From assembly GCF_002272075.1 (NCBI RefSeq), contig NZ_NPBJ01000008.1, positions 1 to 46,920 on the forward strand: a DNA stretch of 46,920 nt, read 5' to 3'. The stretch is from Terribacillus saccharophilus (GTDB lineage Bacteria > Bacillota > Bacilli > Bacillales > Amphibacillaceae). Every line of letters begins with the position of its first letter. Positions within the stretch are counted from its first letter, which is position 1. Shown here in pieces: positions 35,420 through 43,934 of the stretch. The translations under genes and the position numbers were made by a program. The notes beneath the pieces were generated by a model, which made no database searches, had not been told where the DNA came from, and saw only the letters and a program-made list of their open reading frames with translations.

Positions 35420-36433
35420 ATGAAACATCCTAAAAAAAAGCGAGTCACATTACAAGAGGTCGCAAAGCATGCTGGAGTATCGACCGCCACTGCTTCCCTT
35501 GTCGTTCGTAACAATCCTAGAATATCTGATAAAACGCGTAAAACAGTGATGAATTCAATGAAAGAATTAGGGTATGTATACGACAGAGTTGCTGCAAATC
35601 TCAGATCACAAAGTTCTAATACAGTGGGCGTGATTATCACCGATATTTCTAATAAATTCATTTCTGAATTTTTGGTAGGTGTACACGAAACACTGGAAGA
35701 GGTCGGATATACGGTGTTGTTAGGAACGTCTTTTGATTCTCTAGCCAAGCAAGACCATCTCCTTTCTACCATGTTGGAACATAGAGTCGGTGGTTTGATT
35801 CTCGACCCGGTCTCTGGGAGTAATGCAGAAACAGTTAATCGGTTAAACCAGATGAACACACCAATGGTTCTTGCTGTCAGAGAATTACCGGAAGTGAAAA
35901 GTGACTATGTTGGCATAAATTATAGGAAAGGGTCCCTGATGGCTACTAAGCACTTAATAGATAAGGGACATAAAAGGATCGCGTTCTTAGGAGGCGTTCG
36001 AACATCCTCGACCTGGATTGAACGTATGGACGGATATCAGTATGCCCATGATAACGCGGGATTGATCATCGACAATAACTTAGTGGTAGACAGTCCTCCT
36101 ACCCGAGAAGGTGGGTTAGAGGCTGTATTACAAGTCCTTCGTAATCCTGATCCTCCAACGGCTATTTTTTGTTTTAATGACTTAGTTGCCTTCGGAGTGA
36201 TGCAAGGGTTAAGAATGGAAGGTTTTAATCCCGGTCAGGACATAGATATTGTAGGATTTGATAATATTCCTGAATCAGATGTCTATCACCCCCCCTTAAC
36301 AACTGTCTCATCATTTCCTCGACAAACAGGGGTAGAAGCCGCAAAGCTTTTACTCCAGCAATTGTCCGATGATAGCCATGAGCAGCAGCGACTAATTCTA
36401 GAGCCAGAGTTGATTGTTCGAGAATCTGCGTAA
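35420..36433 (+). CDS. LacI/GalR-family transcriptional regulator
   Basis: Repressor-type regulator of 337 aa on the plus strand, divergent from the MFS-aro cluster. The HTH is VTLQEVAKHAGVSTATASLVVRNNPRIS (about 9-36), with the hinge helix near YVYDRVAANLRS. The periplasmic-binding-protein-like domain begins NTVGVIITDISNKF (about 67) and continues to GQDIDIVGFDNIPESDVYHPPLTTV (about 275). The sensing pocket cannot be assigned. It is a good candidate to bind the CG-centred palindromes in the upstream repeats. The ribosome site is weak (GATGGTG), which suits a low-level regulator. Confidence 0.92.
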   Translation: MKHPKKKRVTLQEVAKHAGVSTATASLVVRNNPRISDKTRKTVMNSMKELGYVYDRVAANLRSQSSNTVGVIITDISNKFISEFLVGVHETLEEVGYTVLLGTSFDSLAKQDHLLSTMLEHRVGGLILDPVSGSNAETVNRLNQMNTPMVLAVRELPEVKSDYVGINYRKGSLMATKHLIDKGHKRIAFLGGVRTSSTWIERMDGYQYAHDNAGLIIDNNLVVDSPPTREGGLEAVLQVLRNPDPPTAIFCFNDLVAFGVMQGLRMEGFNPGQDIDIVGFDNIPESDVYHPPLTTVSSFPRQTGVEAAKLLLQQLSDDSHEQQRLILEPELIVRESA

Positions 36434-36618
36434 AGGATTTAATTGCAAGATGACTGGCTGTATGTTTAGGACATATCTTCCCCCTGCACCTTTATTATTT
36501 TTGGGTAATGACAGATTCCAGTTAGAACTACAATTTTCATTTAAGCCATAAAGTAATGTTAATAAAAGTACTAGCTTCAAAACAATGAAAAAAATACTGG
36601 TAACACTAATACGTAAAT
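36434..36618. other. Gene-free 3' region of lacI
   Basis: About 185 bases of AT-rich sequence between the lacI stop and the first terminator. No ORF with a ribosome site or stable structure was noticed. A similar gene-free stretch, 36661-36796, follows the terminator. Confidence 0.5.
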
Positions 36619-36660
36619 AAAGCGCTGGAATCCTTTTATATCAGGAGTTCTAGCGCTTTT
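36619..36660 (+). terminator. Terminator downstream of lacI
   Basis: Stem AAAGCGCT..GAA/TTC..AGCGCTTT with a run of T on the plus strand. It is the first terminator after the regulator gene. Confidence 0.8.
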
Positions 36661-36796
36661 ATATTCTATCACCTATACTAAAAACAGATAATCATCACTT
36701 TATATTTTTACGTAAAGATACACGTAGGAGACGAATAAGTTTTGTATACTCACGATTGTTTAACTAATCTGCCCCCAAGGAGCTCTCAACAACAGA

Positions 36797-36839
36797 AAAA
36801 GCGCTAAAAACCTTTATCTTCCAGGTTTTTAGCGCTTTT
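36797..36839. terminator. Terminator of the tRNA operon (bidirectional)
   Basis: Perfect 17-bp stem AAAAGCGCTAAAAACCT/AGGTTTTTAGCGCTTTT with a nine-base loop. On the minus strand it follows tRNA-Arg; on the plus strand it could back up lacI termination. Confidence 0.92.
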
Positions 36840-36847
36840 CTCATTAG

Positions 36848-36921
36848 CGTCCCAAGAGGGATTCGAACCCCCGACCCACAGCTTAGAAGGCTGTTGCTCT
36901 ATCCAGCTGAGCTATTGGGAC
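36848..36921 (-). tRNA. tRNA-Arg (anticodon UCU)
   Basis: A 74-nt cloverleaf: acceptor GTCCCAA/TTGGGAC, D arm AGCTCAGCTGGATAGAGC, anticodon stem-loop CAGCCTTCTAAGCTG with TCT, and the T loop GGTTCGAATCC. The discriminator is G and CCA is not encoded. It reads AGA codons. Confidence 0.95.
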
Positions 36922-36922
36922 A

Positions 36923-36996
36923 TGGAGCGGGTGAAGGGAATCGAACCCTCGACATCAGCTTGGAAGGCTGAGGTTTTACCACTAAACTACACCCGC
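36923..36996 (-). tRNA. tRNA-Gly (anticodon UCC)
   Basis: Cloverleaf with acceptor GCGGGTG/CACCCGC, short D arm TAGTTTAGTGGTAAAA typical of tRNA-Gly, anticodon loop CTTCCAA (TCC) and the T loop GGTTCGATTCC. The 3' CCA is encoded. It ends one base before the 5' end of tRNA-Arg. It reads GGA and GGG codons. Confidence 0.95.
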
Positions 36997-37039
36997 GTGT
37001 TTCTTTTATGTATGCTGTCCTCTCTTAAGGACAAGATTT

Positions 37040-37068
37040 ATTCTACATGATATATAGCATATAGTCAA
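37040..37068 (-). promoter_or_regulatory. SigA promoter of the tRNA-Gly/tRNA-Arg operon
   Basis: Minus strand TTGACT, exactly 17 bases, TAGAAT, ~45 bases upstream of the tRNA-Gly 5' end. Confidence 0.8.
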
Positions 37069-37088
37069 CAGTTTTTTGAAATTAAGTA

Positions 37089-37112
37089 ATTGCTCCGGTT
37101 TCCCGGAGCAAT
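37089..37112 (-). terminator. Hairpin after the yozB-like gene
   Basis: Perfect ten-bp stem ATTGCTCCGG/CCGGAGCAAT with a GAAA tetraloop on the minus strand, six bases after the stop codon. The following sequence is only moderately T-rich, so termination may be incomplete. Confidence 0.7.
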
Positions 37113-37117
37113 ACTCC

Positions 37118-37672
37118 TTAATAATACGGACGGATCATCAAGTAAACGATGACGCCTGTAAGGCTGACATAAAGCCATAATGGCATTGTCCAGCGGGCGA
37201 TCTTTCGGTGTCTTGGCACGTCCATATTCCAAGCACGTGTTATCGATGCAAGAGCTAGCGGTACGATGACTGCTGCCAGCACGATATGCGTGATAAGGAT
37301 AAAGAAATAGATCGGACGGATGATGCCTTCGCCTCCGAATGATGAATCTCCTGCCAAATAGTGATAAGCTACGTAAGAAATCAAGAACAATGTAGTTGTG
37401 ACAAAAGCAGAATAGATGAAGCGCTTATGCCAGATGATATTCTTCTTCATGATGAAGATCAATGCCAACAGCAGGAAGACGAACGTAAAGCTGTTAAAGA
37501 TAGCATTCAGCATTGGCAGGATGTGTACGTCGAATAAATCGAAGCCTTCGACTGGCGGTAAGCCGCTCAATACGACAACTAATCCATCAATGATGATGGT
37601 CAGCCAAATAACAAGCGGACGATAATTGCGTTTTTTATGATTTGGTTTGTAACCGAAATCGGCTTCATTCAT
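37118..37672 (-). CDS. DUF420 membrane protein (CtaM/YozB-like)
   Basis: A 184-aa protein with five predicted membrane segments. DUF420 features are VHILPMLNAIFNSFTFVFLLLALIFI (about 48-73), a WHKRFIYSAF segment (about 81) and HYLAG plus HIVLAAV, with histidines at membrane edges. CtaM (YozB) is needed for active haem-copper cytochrome aa3 oxidase in Firmicutes, probably in cofactor insertion. AGGTGAT precedes the ATG. It appears to be a single-gene unit between ysnB and the tRNAs. Confidence 0.85.
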   Translation of the reverse strand: MNEADFGYKPNHKKRNYRPLVIWLTIIIDGLVVVLSGLPPVEGFDLFDVHILPMLNAIFNSFTFVFLLLALIFIMKKNIIWHKRFIYSAFVTTTLFLISYVAYHYLAGDSSFGGEGIIRPIYFFILITHIVLAAVIVPLALASITRAWNMDVPRHRKIARWTMPLWLYVSLTGVIVYLMIRPYY

Positions 37673-37760
37673 ACAAAATCACCTCAATTCATTCAAACAC
37701 TAGTATAACGTATGTGTGAGGTGATTCGGCAATAGAAACGTTACAATTTTTTGTCCGAGC

Positions 37761-38273
37761 TTACTTGAATGTGACGGATTTCTCCAGTTCCGGTACTTCT
37801 TCGCCACCCAACGTATAGTATCGAACCGTTGCAATTCTATCTTCGTAGGACAGAATGCAATATGTCGGATATGGCGACTGCTTTGGCAATCGGATACTGC
37901 CTGGGTTGATATACAGCCTGCCGTCGATTACGTCCGCTCTCGCTACATGGGAATGACCGTAGCAAACAATCTTCGCATCTTTCTCTGCTGCCAGCTTTTC
38001 CAGAGGACGGAGACTCGATTTCACTCCATATAGATGACCATGTGTGATAAGGATTGGCAGTTCAGATGCTGTCAGCTCCTCCACTTCTGGATATGCTCTG
38101 TCATAATCACAGTTTCCAGCGACCCGATAATAGCCTTCCATCTCTGGTGCATCAAAAGGCAGCTCCGAATCACCACAGTGAATATACGCCGCAACTTCGT
38201 CTTCATGTCGCTGCTTCAGCATGTTTACTTCAGTTGTCAATCCGTGACTGTCACTCGTTATCAGTATCTTCAT
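37761..38273 (-). CDS. ysnB: YsnB-type metallophosphoesterase
   Basis: A 170-aa calcineurin-like phosphoesterase of the MJ0936/YfcE family. All metal motifs are visible: SDSHG (about 7-11), HCGDSE (about 32-37), GNCDYD (about 53), ITHGHLYG (about 76-83) and CYGHSHVA (about 103). It probably hydrolyses small phosphodiesters; the natural substrate is unknown. It lies nine bases after rdgB, as in the ysnA-ysnB pair of B. subtilis. Confidence 0.93.
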   Translation of the reverse strand: MKILITSDSHGLTTEVNMLKQRHEDEVAAYIHCGDSELPFDAPEMEGYYRVAGNCDYDRAYPEVEELTASELPILITHGHLYGVKSSLRPLEKLAAEKDAKIVCYGHSHVARADVIDGRLYINPGSIRLPKQSPYPTYCILSYEDRIATVRYYTLGGEEVPELEKSVTFK

Positions 38274-38282
38274 CCTCTAACC

Positions 38283-38882
38283 TCACTTCGCTTGGTCATT
38301 CAACCATTTTTCCAAATGTACCATCGCTTGTTTCCGGTGGCTGATTTGATTTTTCTCTTCAGGTTTGAGCTCCGCCATCGTTTTATCATAGCCTTCTGGC
38401 TGAAAGACAGGATCGTAGCCAAAGCCATGTTCACCGCTTGGCACATCTGTGATTTTCCCTTCCACATGGCCTCTCGCATAGAACGTTTCTTTGCCAGGCT
38501 GTGAAACGGCTAATACACATACGAATCGAGCAGTACGCTCCTCTTTTGATACAGCTTTCAGTTCTTCCAGCACTTTATCCATATTTGCTTGATCACTTTT
38601 TTCTTCTCCAGCATAACGAGCCGAATAAACGCCTGGGCGCCCTTCAAGTGCATCAATCTCTAATCCTGAATCATCTGCCAGCACAGGGACTTGCAGGTGA
38701 CCTGCCATTGTTTCTGCCTTCAGTGCTGCGTTTTCCTCGAATGTAGTACCTGTTTCCTCAATTTCATCGAATTGCTGTGATAATTCATCTAGTCCGTAAG
38801 CTGTAATATCGTATTCTTCGAAAAAGGCTTTAAATTCCTTCAGTTTTCCGGCATTTTTTGTTGCGATAATGATTTTATCCAT
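38283..38882 (-). CDS. rdgB: dITP/XTP pyrophosphatase (RdgB/HAM1)
   Basis: Removes deaminated purine nucleoside triphosphates (ITP, dITP, XTP) by hydrolysis to the monophosphate. The 199-aa protein has the nucleotide-binding ATKNAGKLKEF (about 7-17), VLADDSGLEIDAL (about 66-78), GVYSARYAGE, HGFGYDPVF (about 150-158) and SHRKQAM at the C terminus. GGAGGG precedes the ATG. In B. subtilis the gene (ysnA) follows rph; here rph is absent upstream. Confidence 0.96.
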   Translation of the reverse strand: MDKIIIATKNAGKLKEFKAFFEEYDITAYGLDELSQQFDEIEETGTTFEENAALKAETMAGHLQVPVLADDSGLEIDALEGRPGVYSARYAGEEKSDQANMDKVLEELKAVSKEERTARFVCVLAVSQPGKETFYARGHVEGKITDVPSGEHGFGYDPVFQPEGYDKTMAELKPEEKNQISHRKQAMVHLEKWLNDQAK

Positions 38883-39029
38883 GTTTAACCCTCCAATGAA
38901 CGTTTCTGCATATCTGTACCCTTTTTGAAACCAAATTAAAAATTATGTAAGAAGAAAAGCTACTTTCCAGTATAGCGCTCTGCGATTACTCTTTGCAAAA
39001 ATTCAGCGATTAAAAAGTTGAACTGAATG

Positions 39030-39200
39030 TCATTTCTTGTCTCTATCAATCAGCCTAAACAAAACGACACAGATAAGTATAAGCGTGATAAAAGTTCCAG
39101 TCGTGTCAGGTGGTTCTGAGAAGAGCCATCTATTTATAGGATAGTTGATAATCAATATTACAATTGCAAGTGTTACTAAAATACGATCAAGGCTTTTCAT
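39030..39200 (-). CDS. Small two-segment membrane protein, unknown
   Basis: A 56-aa ORF starting MKSLDRILVTLAIVIL and ending IDRDKK. It has two hydrophobic segments (about 7-20 and 36-50) joined by a W-L-F-S-E-P-P loop. A GGGTG site lies upstream of the ATG. It occupies the place where rph is expected between gerM and rdgB, after the gerM terminator. No family recognised. Confidence 0.5.
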   Translation of the reverse strand: MKSLDRILVTLAIVILIINYPINRWLFSEPPDTTGTFITLILICVVLFRLIDRDKK

Positions 39201-39295
39201 TTTTTACACCCGCTCTTTCATACTCAATTTTCAATCTTCTTATACAAGATTAAATATAACACTTTTTTGGTAAACGATTAGACCTTATAAAAACT

Positions 39296-39322
39296 AAAAA
39301 CCCGATCAAATGACCGGGCTTT
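39296..39322 (-). terminator. Terminator after gerM
   Basis: Stem GCCCGGTC/GATCGGGT with a four-base loop and five T on the minus strand, seven bases after the gerM stop. Confidence 0.88.
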
Positions 39323-39328
39323 CTGCTT

Positions 39329-40465
39329 TTACAACTTTTCAGCTGGAACGTACTGTTCTCTTGAGACAGGCTCAGCGTATGCTTCGCCGTGCTCATTGAA
39401 CACTTCTTCCACGCCTTCTACTTTAACGGATACAGCTTCGACTTCTTCAAGCTCTGTCAAGCTCATAACAAGTGTTTCCATAAGCTGATCTGTGATTGCA
39501 GCTTCATCCACGTTGCTCAATACCTCCGTGTTGAATTCCAAGTTAAGGATGCCATCTTTCAATGTTGGCTCAGAAGCGAGTGCCGAGCCTGTATTGAAGA
39601 CATTGGACAAATTGCTGTCCATAGCTGGTCCGTCAATCAGTGCATTGACGATCTCTTCGTAGTCGTTTTCTGCATTGCTGTTCATACGCTCTGTTACTGG
39701 CACTTCATAAGGTGTGCCGTCTACTGCTTCTGCCGGGAAGTATAGCGTGACAGACTGGCTGTTCACAGTAGTGATGCCATTATCCATCAAGTTGATACCG
39801 TCAGCTCGGGAATAGCTTTTCCCGATAGGTGTGCCATCAACCGGCATTTTCGCCAGTTCTTGTCCTTCTACGCGGATGGCCACATTTTTCACATTCTCAA
39901 ACTGTGTCAATGTGTACGTAATGGATTCAAGAATCTTCTTCTCACTGGCTGCTTCGTATTCATTGAATTCCTTCGAGAAGTCAACAATCAAAGTGCCATC
40001 TTCCTGCGCATCAATACCATTGATCGTTGTTCCTGCCGGCAATACTGCTTGGAAGCCGTTAGGAAGCATGTCCGTTACTGGACCATCCTTTACGAGGTAT
40101 TCCAATGTTTCTTTTGCTACTTCATTCGTCTGTGGCAGTTCAAATGTCATCGGTACGACCATTCCATTGGCATCCATCAGGAACAACTGACGTTTTGCTG
40201 TAGCGGATTCGCCTTCTTTAGCACCCTCTTCAGGCTGTTCTTCCTCACCCTCTGCCGGAGCGTCTCCTTCAGCCGGTGTTTCTCCTTCAGCTGGTGCTTC
40301 CGCTGCGCCAGGATCAAGCGCGTTTTTCTCCAGCTCGTCCACATAAGTTGTATCCTGCGGCACGTCCACTTCGTCGACAGCCTGTTCTCCTTTTAAGGAG
40401 CATCCGGCCAATAAAATGGAAAGGCCTATTACACTAGTGAAAAGACCTGCAATCTTTTTATTCAT
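39329..40465 (-). CDS. gerM: GerM, sporulation and germination lipoprotein
   Basis: A 378-aa lipoprotein with a signal peptide ending in the lipobox LLAGC (about 18-22), a low-complexity E/A/P linker with repeated APAEGE units (about 45-85), then two GerMN domains (about 95-220 and 245-370). In B. subtilis GerM helps the SpoIIIAG ring and SpoIIQ complex in the forespore channel and affects cortex formation. The start is ATG 40465 (MNKKIAG); the upstream in-frame extension is not supported. It lies next to racE as in B. subtilis, and has its own terminator. Confidence 0.93.
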   Translation of the reverse strand: MNKKIAGLFTSVIGLSILLAGCSLKGEQAVDEVDVPQDTTYVDELEKNALDPGAAEAPAEGETPAEGDAPAEGEEEQPEEGAKEGESATAKRQLFLMDANGMVVPMTFELPQTNEVAKETLEYLVKDGPVTDMLPNGFQAVLPAGTTINGIDAQEDGTLIVDFSKEFNEYEAASEKKILESITYTLTQFENVKNVAIRVEGQELAKMPVDGTPIGKSYSRADGINLMDNGITTVNSQSVTLYFPAEAVDGTPYEVPVTERMNSNAENDYEEIVNALIDGPAMDSNLSNVFNTGSALASEPTLKDGILNLEFNTEVLSNVDEAAITDQLMETLVMSLTELEEVEAVSVKVEGVEEVFNEHGEAYAEPVSREQYVPAEKL

Positions 40466-40537
40466 ACGCACTTCTTCCCCCTTGATGGTTTGTACTATCA
40501 TGTATACGAGCCATCAAAGGTTTTAGACCATCTTTAT

Positions 40538-41353
40538 TCAAATAGATTGTTTGCTGCCGAGCTGGATCCTTCCAACTTCATTAACTGACCGCTGCAGCCA
40601 CATATTCGCGATCTTCATAAAGAGATGCGTATCTCCAGATGCATAGAATTGATGATTAACAGGACGATTCCCTTCATAGAGCTTTCGTTTGAAACCGAGA
40701 ATTGCACTTACCTCACGAGCTGTCTCGTCACCAGAACTGATTACTTCCACCGATTCACCAATTACTTCTTCAATAACCGGTTTGATGATCGGGTAATGCG
40801 TGCACCCCAGAATGAGTGTGTCCATCTCTTTCCAATCCTTCAATGGTGTCAGTGCATCTTGGACGACCTGGAGAGCCAATGGTCCTGAGACAACACCTTT
40901 TTCTACCATTGGAACGAATGTTGGACATGCAAGTCCTTCAATTTCGAGTTCACTATTGATATTTTTCAGCGCTTTACGGTACGCATGGCTGCGGATCGTG
41001 CCTTCTGTACCGAGTACACCGATATGATTTGTCTTTGTCGTTTTGATTGCAGCACGGGCGCCTGGTTCGATAACACCGACAACCGGTATATCAAGCTTTT
41101 GCTTCAGCTCCTCCAATGTAAAAGCTGTCGCTGTATTGCAGGCGATGACGAGCATCTTGATGTTCTTTTCCAGGAGGAAGTTCACCATGTCCCATGTAAA
41201 TTCCACCACTTCTTCTTCCGGTCTTGGACCGTAAGGACAGCGCAGTGTATCCCCGACATAGATAAGGTTTTCCTTTGGCAGCTGACGCATCAGCTCCCTT
41301 GCAACGGTCAAGCCGCCTACTCCTGAATCAATGACACCAATCGGATAATCCAC
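40538..41353 (-). CDS. racE: Glutamate racemase
   Basis: Cofactor-independent racemase that makes D-glutamate for peptidoglycan. In the 271-aa protein both catalytic cysteines are seen: IACNTATAF (about C74) and LGCTHYPII (about C185). Also present are IDSGVGGLTVA at the N terminus and YVGDTLRCPYGPR. Only two bases separate it from ysmB upstream, so they form one transcript; gerM follows 72 bases later. Confidence 0.96.
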   Translation of the reverse strand: MDYPIGVIDSGVGGLTVARELMRQLPKENLIYVGDTLRCPYGPRPEEEVVEFTWDMVNFLLEKNIKMLVIACNTATAFTLEELKQKLDIPVVGVIEPGARAAIKTTKTNHIGVLGTEGTIRSHAYRKALKNINSELEIEGLACPTFVPMVEKGVVSGPLALQVVQDALTPLKDWKEMDTLILGCTHYPIIKPVIEEVIGESVEVISSGDETAREVSAILGFKRKLYEGNRPVNHQFYASGDTHLFMKIANMWLQRSVNEVGRIQLGSKQSI

Positions 41354-41355
41354 GT

Positions 41356-41838
41356 TTATCTCCTCTTTTTCTTCTCTGTTTTAGCCTCTAGCTGTTCGTA
41401 ATCATTCATTTTACCGTGTAATTTATGTAAGAGCAACTGCAGCTGGTCTGCCTCTTCCAGTGAAAAAGTTTCCAGCAGCTCTTGTAGATATGCTTGACGC
41501 TTTTTGATCACTTCCGAGATGATCTGCTCTCCCTTTTTTAGGATATGCACCCGTACAATACGCCGATCCTTCTCATCACGTACACGTTTCACAAGCTCAT
41601 TCTTCTCCAGCCTGTCAACGATATCGGTCGTCGTACTGATGGCAAGCCTGATTGTTTGGGAAAGGTCGCCAGTTGTCATATCTCCTTTGTCCGCCAGCCA
41701 TTGCAGCGCGACGAACTGCGGTGCCGTAATCGGATACTGCAGGAGGATTTCCCGTCCTTGTTGCTTTATGATTACGGCAATATGTCGCAGCTCCTTCTCA
41801 ATCGCTGCAATCCTTTCAGCTGTCAGTATGTCGTGCAC
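41356..41838 (-). CDS. ysmB: MarR-family regulator YsmB
   Basis: A 160-aa winged-helix MarR protein. The DNA-binding part is PQFVALQWLADKGDMTTGDLSQTIRLAISTTTDIVDRLEKNELVKRVRDEKDRR (about 45-98), with a helical dimerisation region at the ends. The start is GTG 41838 with AGGAGG eight bases upstream. It is coupled to racE, as in B. subtilis, where I recall gerE lying next; here about 5 kb of other genes intervene. Target genes unknown. Confidence 0.92.
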   Translation of the reverse strand: MHDILTAERIAAIEKELRHIAVIIKQQGREILLQYPITAPQFVALQWLADKGDMTTGDLSQTIRLAISTTTDIVDRLEKNELVKRVRDEKDRRIVRVHILKKGEQIISEVIKKRQAYLQELLETFSLEEADQLQLLLHKLHGKMNDYEQLEAKTEKKKRR

Positions 41839-41853
41839 TATTCATTCCTCCTG

Positions 41854-43335
41854 CTATTCTTTCGTTAGTTTATTCCTGCGCAAATATTTTGCGAGTTGTT
41901 TCTTATATTGTAAAGCAACCATGATATACAATGTGTCGCCTGCTTTGATAACTGTCTGTCCGTTCGGCGAAATAATTTCGCCGCTTCGGAGTATGGCATT
42001 GATTAAAGTCGTCTCAGGGAAGCTGAGATCCTCCAGCCGTTTGCCGGATATCTCATTCAGTTCCGTTGGTTTATATTCTACCATCTCGAGATTGTTCCGT
42101 CCTATACTGATCAATTCAAGCGTCTCAATTTCATTCGTTGTCGGCGGTTCCACCAATTTAAGTTTCGCCGCAAGCGCCGTGACCGTCGAGCCTTGCAGAA
42201 CAGTCGATAAGAGGACGACGAAGAAAACAGCATTAAAGATTAGCTGGGCATTATCGATACCAGCAATGAGCGGGAAAAGTGCAAGCACGATCGGTACGGC
42301 ACCTTTCAAACCTGCCCAGGAAATGAACACTTTCTCTTTGGCTGTATACTTGAAAGGGAGCATCGATAGGAAGGTTGCTAATGGACGTGCCAGGAAGATC
42401 AATACAATCGACAGTAAGAATCCTTTAATCATCAGACTCGGCGTGAATAACTCCCCAGGGAAAACGAACAGGCCCAGCAAGACGAACATACATATCTGCA
42501 TAAGCCAGCCGAAGCCCTCATTGAAACGGATGATCGAGCGGCGGTACGTAATTTCCGCATTTCCGATATAAAGCGCACTGACATATACAGCCAATAATCC
42601 GGAAGCATGGATGACGGATGTCAATCCGTAGCTTACCAAAGCGAACGAGAGCGCGAACAACGGATAAAGACCGCTCGTATCCAGATTGATCCGATTGATC
42701 GCTGTTACAGCTACGAATCCGATCAGCAGTCCCATCGCTGCTCCTGCTCCCATTTCCCATATAAAGCTTCCGATCATGGAAAGAACGCCGGGGCCGTGGC
42801 CGCTAATTAATTCGATACAAGTAATCGTCAGGAACATGGCCATCGGATCATTCGTACCAGATTCAGCCTCTAATGTCGCAGAAAGCCTCTCTTTGACATT
42901 CTGTCCCTTCAAAACAGAGAACACAGCGGCAGCATCCGTCGAACCGACAATCGATCCGATCAAAACAGATTCCAGCCACGTTAAATCAAATATATAGTGA
43001 GCAGCAACAGCGACGATTGCCGCTGTCAGCAGCACCCCAATCGTTGCCATTGTAATTGCCGGGGCAAGTGCCGGCTTCATCGAATGCCAATTCGCATGAA
43101 GACCGCCTTCAAACAAAATGACAATCAGCGCGAAGATACCGATTGCCTCCGCCAAATGAGCATTATCAAAATAAACAAGACCAAAACCATCGCTTCCAAC
43201 AATCATTCCGACCGCGATGAACAAGACAAGAGCCGGAACACCCAGCCTCGTCGAAAACTTCGTCACCACTACACTCACAATAAGCAGCAGCGCGAAGAGA
43301 AAAATGAATTGATTCGTTACCATATAATCTTGCAT
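41854..43335 (-). CDS. CPA1-family K+/H+ (Na+/H+) antiporter with RCK_C domain
   Basis: Cation/proton antiporter, 493 aa. Twelve or so membrane segments fill residues 1-385. The transport-core motifs are IGSIVGSTDAAAVFSVL (about 128-144) and LEAESGTNDPMAMFL, with the key ND pair (about 158). A TrkA_C/RCK_C domain (about 400-485, ETTLINAILRSGEII ... IKAGDTLYIMV) suggests regulation by a nucleotide or by ions; this is the NhaP2/CvrA architecture. The start is ATG 43335, six bases from GGGGG. It lies 15 bases upstream of ysmB, so ysmB and racE may be co-transcribed with it. Confidence 0.93.
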   Translation of the reverse strand: MQDYMVTNQFIFLFALLLIVSVVVTKFSTRLGVPALVLFIAVGMIVGSDGFGLVYFDNAHLAEAIGIFALIVILFEGGLHANWHSMKPALAPAITMATIGVLLTAAIVAVAAHYIFDLTWLESVLIGSIVGSTDAAAVFSVLKGQNVKERLSATLEAESGTNDPMAMFLTITCIELISGHGPGVLSMIGSFIWEMGAGAAMGLLIGFVAVTAINRINLDTSGLYPLFALSFALVSYGLTSVIHASGLLAVYVSALYIGNAEITYRRSIIRFNEGFGWLMQICMFVLLGLFVFPGELFTPSLMIKGFLLSIVLIFLARPLATFLSMLPFKYTAKEKVFISWAGLKGAVPIVLALFPLIAGIDNAQLIFNAVFFVVLLSTVLQGSTVTALAAKLKLVEPPTTNEIETLELISIGRNNLEMVEYKPTELNEISGKRLEDLSFPETTLINAILRSGEIISPNGQTVIKAGDTLYIMVALQYKKQLAKYLRRNKLTKE

Positions 43336-43448
43336 GTACATCCCCCTACAAGGTGTCGATCGATATCTGACTTTTCTATCCTATCCTTAATGATACCGTT
43401 AAAAACGCTGTACTGCATGTAATTCGCCCTCGCCGAAGCTGAACATAT

Positions 43449-43478
43449 AAAAAAACCGACTCAATCGGAGTCGGCTTT
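43449..43478 (-). terminator. Terminator after the 148-aa gene
   Basis: Stem AGCCGACTC/GAGTCGGTT with a five-base loop and seven T on the minus strand, ten bases after the stop at 43488. Confidence 0.9.
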
Positions 43479-43487
43479 TACTACTAA

Positions 43488-43934
43488 TTATTTGAACAAT
43501 GAACTGAATGTATACGATCGAAACAACTCCGAAAAGGAGGAAACCGGTAATTCATGATAAGGCACGGCTTTACACCCATTAATGCTGACCATTATGCACT
43601 TCTGCACATCATCATATCGGCTGACAACCGTATTCCCCTTCTTCATTGCCCACTTCTCAAAATCCGCCGGGGGAGAGCTTCCCAAGTAAGCTGCCTGAAA
43701 TTCCGCGATGCTGCATTCTGCTGCACAGTAGTGTGAAGCTACTTCCGCGACCGTTAAATGATGCATCTCAGCGACCGGCATCATCACAATCTCATCATCT
43801 TCATCAGCCATATAATATACCCCTGCTTCGGTAACACGCACAAAAGCTTCTCTAACCTCCTGGTAAATCTGCTGCTGCAAACTCGGCAGCGACGCAATGA
43901 CTGGAGCGACAGACGGACTTTTCAGAATTTCCAT
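43488..43934 (-). CDS. Hypothetical cytosolic protein (148 aa)
   Basis: Not recognised. It is a soluble 148-aa protein with an acidic patch (YYMADEDDEIVMM, about 40-52), a predicted HTH-like helical segment AEVASHYCAAECSIAEFQAAYLG (about 62-85) and four cysteines without a metal-binding spacing. The strong AGGAGGG site and its own terminator support a real gene. It has no clear partner: the antiporter gene lies downstream beyond the terminator. Confidence 0.65.
   Translation of the reverse strand: MEILKSPSVAPVIASLPSLQQQIYQEVREAFVRVTEAGVYYMADEDDEIVMMPVAEMHHLTVAEVASHYCAAECSIAEFQAAYLGSSPPADFEKWAMKKGNTVVSRYDDVQKCIMVSINGCKAVPYHELPVSSFSELFRSYTFSSLFK

Noticed and set aside
36619-36839. Shared AGCGCT in the two hairpins as an operator pair or cre sites
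   Set aside because: Both are terminator stems with T-tracts, and they do not fit the cre consensus.
15128-36847. Prophage or integrative element
   Set aside because: No integrase, transposase, phage structural gene or att-like direct repeat is visible; the beta-helix and CwlJ proteins alone do not indicate a phage.
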